Assembly: GCA_020431945.1 (NCBI GenBank)
Contig: JAGQHH010000072.1
Coordinates: 1-9,142, forward strand
Direction of reading: 5' to 3'
Origin: Cyanobacteria bacterium HKST-UBA02
Lineage (GTDB): Bacteria > Cyanobacteriota > Vampirovibrionia > Obscuribacterales > Obscuribacteraceae
DNA length: 9,142 bases
Shown: positions 1 through 5,878 of the stretch, in pieces
Layout of the letters: every line of letters begins with the position of its first letter
Position numbering within the stretch: the stretch's first letter is position 1
Position numbers and translations under genes: made by a program
Notes under the pieces: model-generated
Seen by the model: the letters and a program-made list of their open reading frames with translations, nothing else
Told to the model about the DNA's origin: nothing
The model's database searches: none

Positions 1-1323
1 GACCAGGGCAACTGGGGCTGTTGCTGGATGATCTCGGGTGTGTTCGCCGGTGTCATTCAATATCCCGACCGCATGTCGGACATGCTAGCCCAGCTTTCCA
101 ACACCGGTTCTTATACGGATATCGAAGGGCGTTCCTGGACGCCGCCCAAGGGGCTGCTGTCCATCACCAGCCAGGGCGGCCGCTGGACTATCGAGAACTG
201 CGGTGGTGGGCACCGCAGCCCGGTCGCTGAAATCTGGACGAGCGTCGCTGCTTATCTGTCCGAGGACGGGCGCCGCACCGATCGTGGTGCCAGCGGCGGT
301 ACCGAGAACGCCTGCAACCACGCCATGAAGAAAATCACCGGCGATACCTGGACCGTCACCTCCGAGCGCGCCATGGTCGACAAGCGCATGCAGAAAGAGT
401 TGCTCGAGAAGGGCGCTTATATATGTATATATCCCGGTCACATGTACCTGGCAGCTCTCGAAAAACACGGCAATGACTGGTTGGTTTGCGCCAGCTTGCA
501 GCACGGAGACGGAGGACGCCGGGTCAACGGCACTGTTTCGGATCTGCAGTCCTGGACGATTACCGGTGGTCGCCGCGGTTACAACCCGGATATCAACCTG
601 CCTGAGTGTCAGGACTCGCCAACAGGACCGATAGGCAACGACTGGCCTGGAGGTGGCGGCTACGACTGGCCGGACTTCCCCTTCCCCATCGGTCCGGATC
701 CCTGGCCGCTTCTGGGCGCCGGCAGTCTCACCGATTTCGTTCTCTCCTTGCACGAAGAGCGGGACCGCCGCCTGGCGAAGGAGCGTGCCGAGGACGAAGA
801 AGAAGAGAAGAAGAAGCGCGCCGAGCAAAAACAAAAGGAAGAAATCGAGATCGCCGAGGAGAAGGCGGAAGAAGAGCTGCGGCTCGAGAAGAAGCGCATG
901 GCTGAGCTCGAAGCCGAGCAGAAGGCTGCAAGAGAAATGCAGGAGGCTGAACTCGCCCGGGGCGATCAGGACGGTCTTGTGCGGCAGGAGAGGCAGGGCC
1001 AGCTTCGTCAGGAAGCCGAGGTCAACCGTCTGCTCGCTATGGAGAACCGGCAGTCTCCGGAGAAGGCAGGCGAATTCATGCACAAGAGCCAGCTTGCTCA
1101 GTCGCAGATCAACACCAGCCGGCCTCTTTCGACTCAGATAGTCGATCGCCAGAGCTTCAACCTGCCCAGTCTCGCCAGCGCCCTGAGCGATTTTCGCTCG
1201 CACCGCATACCGGTGGCAAGCGAGCTGACCAATCGTCTCGAGCGTATCGCGCCGGCGTCAGATCTTAAAATCAAGACGGATAAAACCAAGTATACTGGTA
1301 GCCCACCGGAGTCGGCGCTGTGA
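1..1323 (+). CDS. Papain-fold (C1/C39-like) cysteine protease with coiled-coil tail, 5' end outside window
   Basis: The frame is open from base 1, so the first ATG at 28 is internal. Seen: codons 1-9 read DQGNWGCCW, matching the papain-family segment in which a Gln (oxyanion hole) lies six residues before the catalytic Cys-Trp; here Gln2, Cys8 and Trp9. A candidate catalytic His lies at codon 147 in EKGAYICIYPGHMYLAAL, 139 residues after the Cys (about 134 in papain), followed by predicted strands. I could not assign the third residue (Asn or Asp). A Pro/Gly/Trp-rich linker follows (about codons 204-240), then a highly charged Glu/Lys/Arg helix likely to form a coiled coil (about 252-327), then a polar tail. 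The start and any signal peptide are missing, so location is unknown. The stop overlaps the next start in GTGA, implying translational coupling. C39-like peptidase is the main alternative; substrate unknown. Confidence 0.72.
   Translation, partial: DQGNWGCCWMISGVFAGVIQYPDRMSDMLAQLSNTGSYTDIEGRSWTPPKGLLSITSQGGRWTIENCGGGHRSPVAEIWTSVAAYLSEDGRRTDRGASGGTENACNHAMKKITGDTWTVTSERAMVDKRMQKELLEKGAYICIYPGHMYLAALEKHGNDWLVCASLQHGDGGRRVNGTVSDLQSWTITGGRRGYNPDINLPECQDSPTGPIGNDWPGGGGYDWPDFPFPIGPDPWPLLGAGSLTDFVLSLHEERDRRLAKERAEDEEEEKKKRAEQKQKEEIEIAEEKAEEELRLEKKRMAELEAEQKAAREMQEAELARGDQDGLVRQERQGQLRQEAEVNRLLAMENRQSPEKAGEFMHKSQLAQSQINTSRPLSTQIVDRQSFNLPSLASALSDFRSHRIPVASELTNRLERIAPASDLKIKTDKTKYTGSPPESAL
1308..1311 (+). 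promoter_or_regulatory. Ribosome binding site inside the upstream gene
   Basis: GGAG lies 8 bases before the GTG at 1320, within the last codons of the protease-like gene. It supports the GTG start over the later ATG at 1353 and fits coupled translation through the 4-base overlap. Confidence 0.5.
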
Positions 1324-1961
1324 CCGTGACAACAACCATTGAAAATAGCGGCATGATTGAGCAGTTGCGTCTGCCCGAGGCTTTTACGCCGGCTATGGCG
1401 GCAGGCGAGCAGCACCATGGGTATCTCGAGTTCAAGGGGCGCGGCTCCTGTGCGCTAATCTGCTACGAGCATTCCAATCGCACCTTTACCGAGCATGAGA
1501 CTGCCACTGTGGCGCAGGCCCTTTCGCAAGAGCTCCGTGCCGGAGAGTCAAAAGCAATCATTGAAGACAGCGAGCTCTTCGATGTGCTCTGCTTCTGCTT
1601 CGTATTTGGTGGCGCCCTCACCCGCGGTGGCACCGTCATGGACATGCCGCGATGCTCCTGGGAATTGTGTGGAGTCGAAACCGGCACCACAAATGGTGCG
1701 GATTCAGGTCAAGGGACGGCGCGCACAGTGATAGTGGGACGCCTGAAGTTTCTCGATGTGTCCGGCAAGCGCAGCAAGAGGGAAGTCGTGGTCGTTCTGC
1801 CCCAGGCTCCCGGACCGGAAGGCTGCGGCTATCTCTGGCTCGAGGGTGGCTCTTCGGACATCCGTCGTTTCGAGACCAACTTCATGCAGGCGCTGGCAGC
1901 GGCGAGCTATCGCCAGAGCTGGTCGGATAATTCCGATGCTGGCGGATTTGGCGGATACTGA
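1320..1961 (+). CDS. Hypothetical protein translationally coupled to the protease-like gene
   Basis: A 213-residue protein I do not recognise. It starts at GTG, overlapping the upstream stop by four bases (GTGA), with GGAG 8 bases before. Seen: no signal peptide or clear membrane segment. It is mixed alpha/beta in character, with a short apolar Cys/Phe-rich stretch (DVLCFCFVFGGAL, about residues 88-100), several other cysteines, a predicted strand-rich second half (VIVGRLKFLDV, REVVVVLPQ, CGYLWLEGG) and a helix followed by a Gly/Ser/Asp-rich end (SDNSDAGGFGGY). It is probably a soluble cytoplasmic protein. Strict coupling to a putative cysteine protease suggests that the two act together. A chaperone, inhibitor or immunity partner is possible, but this is inference from arrangement only. 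About 110 bases with no gene follow before the next start. Confidence 0.8.
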   Translation: MTVTTTIENSGMIEQLRLPEAFTPAMAAGEQHHGYLEFKGRGSCALICYEHSNRTFTEHETATVAQALSQELRAGESKAIIEDSELFDVLCFCFVFGGALTRGGTVMDMPRCSWELCGVETGTTNGADSGQGTARTVIVGRLKFLDVSGKRSKREVVVVLPQAPGPEGCGYLWLEGGSSDIRRFETNFMQALAAASYRQSWSDNSDAGGFGGY

Positions 1962-2059
1962 TTCGCAGGCTTCGCTTAAATTACTCATAGATTTGTTCAA
2001 TCGCAAATCGCAGCGGGTCACTGGCGGTTGTCATTAGTTCATAATGCACGGGTTACTTT

Positions 2060-2065
2060 GGAGAG
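2060..2065 (+). promoter_or_regulatory. Ribosome binding site that selects the start at 2074
   Basis: GGAGAG ends 8 bases before the ATG at 2074. The in-frame ATG at 2044 has no comparable site and would place ten unhelpful residues before the signal peptide, so 2074 is preferred. Confidence 0.6.
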
Positions 2066-2073
2066 ACTGCTTG

Positions 2074-2382
2074 ATGAGTCCGAAGAAAAATCGATCGCTT
2101 TCGGTTTCTTTGCTTATAGTTGCTGTTCTTGTTGTCCTGTTCGCCAATTGTGCCATCGCGGGCAAGGGTGGCGGTTCTCAGGATACTGACGGAGATGGAG
2201 TTCCCGACAACATGGATGCCTACCCCTATGATGCTACCAATGGGGCGGGAAACGGCAATCAGAATCAGGAGACCAACAACAATTCGAGTAGCTCCAGTAG
2301 CTCCAGCAGCTCCAGCAGCTCCAGCAGTTCGAGCAGCTCCAGCTCCAGCGGTTCGGAAGAGCCGCCACCCGAAGAAACGTAA
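2074..2382 (+). CDS. Small exported protein with DxDGDG calcium-type motif and polyserine tract
   Basis: A 102-residue protein from the ATG at 2074. Seen: an N-terminal MSPKKNR basic stretch and a hydrophobic core (SLLIVAVLVVLFA) ending in CAIAG, which fits a signal peptidase I cut after Ala-Ile-Ala. The Cys in FANC is not preceded by a normal lipobox residue, so a lipoprotein is less likely. Next comes DTDGDGVPDNMDAYPYD, the pattern of thrombospondin type 3 / EF-hand-like calcium loops, where the Asp side chains bind calcium. After an Asn/Gly/Gln-rich linker come 22 serines in a row and an acidic Pro-rich end (GSEEPPPEET). A secreted or surface protein with one calcium loop and a flexible spacer is likely; function unknown. 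The gene converges on the RDD-family gene with only three bases between stops. Confidence 0.8.
   Translation: MSPKKNRSLSVSLLIVAVLVVLFANCAIAGKGGGSQDTDGDGVPDNMDAYPYDATNGAGNGNQNQETNNNSSSSSSSSSSSSSSSSSSSSSSGSEEPPPEET
2284..2349 (+). repeat. Serine-codon microsatellite (22 Ser codons)
   Basis: Twenty-two consecutive serine codons built mainly from AGC, TCC, AGT and TCG in an irregular nine-base pattern (AGCTCCAGC). Mixed codon use shows it is not a fresh single-codon expansion, but the nine-base pattern can slip in steps that keep the frame. Shifted frames read as Ala/Pro-rich shadows. Confidence 0.85.
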
Positions 2383-2385
2383 TCC

Positions 2386-2988
2386 TTATTGCTGGTAGAT
2401 CACCGAGGTGCCTGCCAGACGGTCCGACAGTCGGCGCCCCTCGCCCATGTAGAGGAGCTGATTCTCGATGAGCAAAATCGCTACTGCATAGATTATGAAG
2501 CCGGATTTCAGCCAGTCCATGAAAGTCCCGTTCAACAGCTCGGGATAACCGGGGACCAGAACCGTCAATAATTGGTAGATAAGAAACGGACCGACAATTA
2601 TGAAATTTCGAGCAATTGATTGAGTCAGGCTGGCAGGACTTCCGCTTGCTCGATCGATGGTCCGCAGACCGAGCAGGTACTTGCCCAGCCCGGGTCCTAT
2701 GGGGAAGCGGTCTCTGGTGAGGAAGATCAGCATAGCCATGAAGAGAACCTGGGACTCCGCCGCCGCGCCTACTCCCGGAAGGGGGGAGGCTGCCCAGATC
2801 AGAAGCTTTGCTATCCAGAAGGAGGCGAGAAAATCATAGGCCCAGGCTGCTACGAAACGCCTGCCCGGAAAGGGGCGAAGCATGGCCACCGGCAGCACCG
2901 GAGAGAGACGAAGCATAGTCACCGGCAGCACCGGAGAGGTGCATGAGGTCTGGCTTGTGACCGCAGGTTTTGACTCTAGAAGTTCCAT
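2386..2988 (-). CDS. RDD-family integral membrane protein
   Basis: A 200-residue membrane protein. Seen: FPGRRFVAAWAYDFLASFW (residues 40-58) corresponds to the first RDD helix with its Arg and Asp. GPGLGKYLLGLRTID (98-112) matches the family's G-x-x-x-GK-x-LLGL-x-V-x-D motif. SIARNFI (124-130) matches the usual LRN region, and GEGRRLSDRLAGTSVI (182-197) matches the closing RRxxxDxxAGTxV motif. Predicted membrane segments lie near 46-67, 80-91, 128-146 and 162-180. The family is of poorly defined function; some members are linked to ion transport or stress. The start is uncertain: Met1 has no good ribosome binding site, and Met25 or Met36 would still give the whole RDD domain. Residues 18-39 are an 11-residue tandem duplication. 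The gene runs against the flanking plus-strand genes. Confidence 0.85.
   Translation of the reverse strand: MELLESKPAVTSQTSCTSPVLPVTMLRLSPVLPVAMLRPFPGRRFVAAWAYDFLASFWIAKLLIWAASPLPGVGAAAESQVLFMAMLIFLTRDRFPIGPGLGKYLLGLRTIDRASGSPASLTQSIARNFIIVGPFLIYQLLTVLVPGYPELLNGTFMDWLKSGFIIYAVAILLIENQLLYMGEGRRLSDRLAGTSVIYQQ
2876..2941 (-). repeat. In-frame 33-bp tandem duplication at the 5' end of the RDD gene
   Basis: Two copies with a 33-base period (2876-2908 and 2909-2941), differing at 2 of the first 30 positions. In the protein they give SPVLPVTMLRL followed by SPVLPVAMLRP, just before the conserved RDD domain. Each copy carries a potential Met start. Confidence 0.85.
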
Positions 2989-3022
2989 CGTACCCGGCAG
3001 CAGTTTGCTGAGAAAGAGCTGA

Positions 3023-3031
3023 ATTATCGCA
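3023..3031 (-). promoter_or_regulatory. Possible extended -10 promoter for the RDD gene
   Basis: On the minus strand the sequence reads TGCGATAAT, an extended -10 pattern (TGn plus a TATAAT-like box), about 35 bases upstream of the first Met codon of the RDD gene. There is no convincing -35 box. This lies in the 155-base divergent gap 2989-3143, which must also hold the promoter of the plus-strand envelope operon; I see no clear box for that one. Confidence 0.3.
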
Positions 3032-3143
3032 CACGCCGACCTTGGGGCTTAGACGGACCTAATCTGGTCTCTGAGAGCCCGCTCAAGTCTGTAGTAGGCG
3101 GATCTGAAAGAATGGCCACACATTTCAAGGGGAACCAAAAGGC

Positions 3144-4247
3144 ATGCTGTCCCTTGGTACCAGTTCTAGGTCTGTAGCCGCCCGGGAAGAGTCGGCTTCA
3201 TCAGGCAAGCAGTTTCTGTTTGCCAGTCTCCTGGTGCTTTTCGTGCTGGCTATGGTTTCGGTCATGCACTGGTTCGGTTCGCTGCCGGCCCCGGCCTGGC
3301 GGCTGCTAATGTTGCTCTTCGCCGGGCAGTGGTTGCTTGGCGCAGTGAGCACGATGCGCGGCAAGACCAGCCTTTTCATCGAGCGTGCTCACCTGGCCGC
3401 CAATGCAGTCCGGCTGCTTTTTCTGCGGCTGATCGGCAGACCGGAAGCCACCGTGCTCTCCGAGCAAGGACAGCCGAGCCAGCTTATTGCTGGTGGTAAC
3501 CTGGTTTATTCGGGTGCAGGCCTGCTTCCCGAGAAAGAGCGGACGAGCCTGCTCTTTTGGATTGTAAAGCTGATCTTTATTCCGTTCATGATCACTGTTG
3601 CTACAAACCAGACCGAGCGGCTGTTGCCTATGATCGCATCAGGGAAGATTTTTCTCGGTCTTCTGCCGGTGGCGCTTGTCTATTCGTTCTGGCTGATGCT
3701 CATGGATTTGCTTGATACTGCCGTTGCCACCATTGGTTATTCGATAGAAAGCGATGAGCTCGGCAATCGGGTGCGCTCGGTGGACACATCGGTGCTGGGT
3801 TGGGTTGCAGCGCTCTTGTGTTATCCGCCCTTGAACAGCCTTCCCAGTGCCGTCATTCCTGTTCATGCCTCGCCGTTTTTCAAAGCTTCCGGCAACGCCT
3901 GGGACATTCCGGTGATGATTGTCCTCGCTTCGCTTGCCACTCTCTTTACTCTGGCAACCCTGAATCTCAATGTTCATTTCTCGAACCTGTGCCATCGCGG
4001 CCTCGTTACCAGCGGTCTCTATTCGGTTGTTCGCCATCCAGCCTATGCCACCAAATTACTCTCATGGGCTGTGGTTATCGCTTATATCACCGGTGCCAAT
4101 CCCAGGGTCTGGGCCGCCTTCGCCTGCTGGGTGGGGATCTATGCAACCCGCGCCATCACCGAGGAGCGCCACCTGAGTCGGGTCGACCCGGAGTACGCAG
4201 AATATTGCAAGCGTGTCCGCTATCGATTCATTCCCGGCCTGATCTGA
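3144..4247 (+). CDS. Multi-pass membrane protein with C-terminal isoprenylcysteine methyltransferase-like domain
   Basis: A 367-residue protein; AAGGGGA 10 bases before the ATG supports the start. Seen: several hydrophobic segments (about 23-41, 52-70, 135-152, 168-190, 215-235, 254-275, 304-316, 322-336). The C-terminal part has the signature of membrane methyltransferases of the ICMT / phospholipid methyltransferase type: RGLVTSGLYSVVRHPAYATK (285-304) with the Arg-His-Pro motif, then TEERHL (339-344) with the paired Glu, and YAEYCKRVRYRFIPG (351-365). In this family these residues bind S-adenosylmethionine at the membrane. The first 250 residues are not part of the basic domain and are unrecognised, making the protein longer than a minimal ICMT-like enzyme of about 200 residues. 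It is the first gene of an operon with lnt and an LptF/G permease, so a lipid or membrane-bound envelope substrate is the likely inference. Confidence 0.82.
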   Translation: MLSLGTSSRSVAAREESASSGKQFLFASLLVLFVLAMVSVMHWFGSLPAPAWRLLMLLFAGQWLLGAVSTMRGKTSLFIERAHLAANAVRLLFLRLIGRPEATVLSEQGQPSQLIAGGNLVYSGAGLLPEKERTSLLFWIVKLIFIPFMITVATNQTERLLPMIASGKIFLGLLPVALVYSFWLMLMDLLDTAVATIGYSIESDELGNRVRSVDTSVLGWVAALLCYPPLNSLPSAVIPVHASPFFKASGNAWDIPVMIVLASLATLFTLATLNLNVHFSNLCHRGLVTSGLYSVVRHPAYATKLLSWAVVIAYITGANPRVWAAFACWVGIYATRAITEERHLSRVDPEYAEYCKRVRYRFIPGLI

Positions 4248-4252
4248 GGAAG
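4246..4252 (+). promoter_or_regulatory. Ribosome binding site of lnt overlapping the upstream stop codon
   Basis: GAGGAAG shares bases with the TGA stop at 4245-4247 and sits 5 bases before the GTG at 4258. It fixes that GTG as the lnt start and ties its translation to the upstream gene. Confidence 0.6.
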
Positions 4253-4257
4253 ATTAC

Positions 4258-5871
4258 GTGTCAAGGCTTGCAACAGCGACTGGCATAGCTGAATCAGACC
4301 GCACGACGGAGCTCCCTGCCTCGAGCGCGCTCATCGCTGGTGAAGCTCCGGTCAGGCTTGTGGCGTTATTGCTCGGTGCTGTATTCGGTTTGTCGGCACC
4401 GGGCTTCGACCAGTGGTATCTCGCCTGGTTCGGCCTGGTGCCCCTTCTGGCTCTCTGTATCAGTGCCGGCGAGCCCTGGCAGGCCGGTGTCCGCGGCTGG
4501 TACTTTTTCATGGGGTACGACCTGGTCTATATGCACTGGTATCTTTCGATACGCGACGAGATACTTGCCGGCGCCTTCAGCTCGTTCCCGCTCGTCATGA
4601 AGACAAGCTTCTGGCTCATGATGTCAGCCTGGCAGGCGCTTTTCGCTTCCATATTCTGCTGCGTATTGAAGGCGCTGCCGCTCACCGGTGGATGGCTGCC
4701 TTCGAGATCGCGAACGGACGATCGTTTTTGTATCCCGAGTTTTGTCGCTGTTCCCTTGCTGTGGATTCTCATCGACCGCATGTGCAATAGCCCTGCGCTT
4801 CTCGGTGTTCCGTGGACGGCCCTGGAGTATAGCCAGTACAAACAGCTGGCGATATTGCAGAGCGCCTCTATATTCGGTGGCGCAGGAATCGCCGCCTGTG
4901 TGATTCTGGCGAATCTGGCTATTCTCGGTCTGATCGGTTATGGCAGCCCGTCCCTGCGCGCGGTCTCCTACCGGAGCGTCTCTTCGATGTGGCTGAACAC
5001 CACGCTGGCAGTTGTGTTTCTTGCCTCTGTCTTCTGCTTTGGAGACTGGCGTCTCCGGAGCGAGTCTGCGAGTTTGCCGGCAAAGAAAATGGTTACCGTC
5101 AGCGCGGTGCAGTCGGGAGTCTATCCGGGCAACACCAATGTCGACTACGGTGCCCAGTACCGGAGCCATGAACGTCTCTCGGCTGCCAGCGCGCCTGGCA
5201 GTGTCTGCGTCTGGCCTGAGTGGTCCTTTCCGGTGGTTTTCAGTATCGCGCGGAAGTTTGTCCAGGATACTGCCCGGGTTCCCGCAGGTCGCGACCAGAG
5301 CTGGATTATCGGTTGCGTAGATCGAGACGGCGAGAGTCGCGAGTTCAATTCGGTATGCGCCATGGATCGCAAAAAAGGTCTGGTGCCGGTGCCCTACCAC
5401 AAGCGATATCTCGTTCCCTTCGGCGAATTCACCCCGGACTGGGTGCGTCATACGCCCCTGGGGTTACTGCTCTACGGTCCTGAAGGCAAGTTCGAGAACT
5501 CCGTTGCCGATCGGGCTACGGTCGTATTTCCGATGAGCGATGTCACAGTCGGACCATTGCTGTGTTTCGAGTGCCTCATGCCCGGGCTGTCCGTGGACAA
5601 TGTCAGAGCCGGCGCGCAGCTGCTGGTCGACAGCAGTTACACCGGCTGGTTCGAGAAATCTGTTCTCGGTGACCAGATGGTGGCGCAGTGTGCCATGCGG
5701 GCCGCCGAAAACCACCGCTCGTTTGTTTTTGCCACCACCCTTGGACCTTCAGCGATTATCGATTCTAGCGGGCGTATTCTTCGCCGATCCCCTCGGGAAG
5801 AGCCGTGCCTGATCGAGGCTGAGGTGCCGTTGGAGAGCGACATTACCCCTTTTACGCGATTCAGCTTCTGA
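4258..5871 (+). CDS. lnt: Apolipoprotein N-acyltransferase
   Basis: Lnt transfers a fatty acyl chain from a phospholipid to the free amino group of the lipidated N-terminal cysteine of lipoproteins, at the outer face of the inner membrane. Seen: 537 residues with hydrophobic segments through about 32-265 (FGLSAPGFDQWYLAWFGLVP is typical of the family), then a nitrilase-like domain from about 278. The catalytic triad can be read as Glu321 (WPEWS), Lys382 (HKRYLVPFGE) and Cys436 (LLCFECLMP). Glu390 and Glu438 match two further residues known to be essential in E. coli; the position next to the catalytic Cys is Phe437, where E. coli has Tyr. RAAENHRSFVFATTLGPSAI is the usual closing block. The protein ends at ITPFTRFSF with no C-terminal membrane helix, unlike E. 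coli Lnt. It lies 10 bases after the methyltransferase-like gene and 7 before the permease. Confidence 0.95.
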   Translation: MSRLATATGIAESDRTTELPASSALIAGEAPVRLVALLLGAVFGLSAPGFDQWYLAWFGLVPLLALCISAGEPWQAGVRGWYFFMGYDLVYMHWYLSIRDEILAGAFSSFPLVMKTSFWLMMSAWQALFASIFCCVLKALPLTGGWLPSRSRTDDRFCIPSFVAVPLLWILIDRMCNSPALLGVPWTALEYSQYKQLAILQSASIFGGAGIAACVILANLAILGLIGYGSPSLRAVSYRSVSSMWLNTTLAVVFLASVFCFGDWRLRSESASLPAKKMVTVSAVQSGVYPGNTNVDYGAQYRSHERLSAASAPGSVCVWPEWSFPVVFSIARKFVQDTARVPAGRDQSWIIGCVDRDGESREFNSVCAMDRKKGLVPVPYHKRYLVPFGEFTPDWVRHTPLGLLLYGPEGKFENSVADRATVVFPMSDVTVGPLLCFECLMPGLSVDNVRAGAQLLVDSSYTGWFEKSVLGDQMVAQCAMRAAENHRSFVFATTLGPSAIIDSSGRILRRSPREEPCLIEAEVPLESDITPFTRFSF

Positions 5872-5878
5872 GGGCATG

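Noticed and set aside
85..1203. Long minus-strand open frame (372 codons) opposite the protease-like gene
   Set aside because: It mirrors the Glu/Lys-rich codons of the plus-strand coiled coil as Leu/Phe runs, has no recognisable domain, and the plus frame carries a catalytic motif, coupling and a ribosome site downstream.
2150..2165. Lipoprotein signal (Cys in FANCAIAG) in the polyserine protein
   Set aside because: The residue before Cys is Asn rather than Gly, Ala or Ser, and a good Ala-Ile-Ala signal peptidase I site follows.
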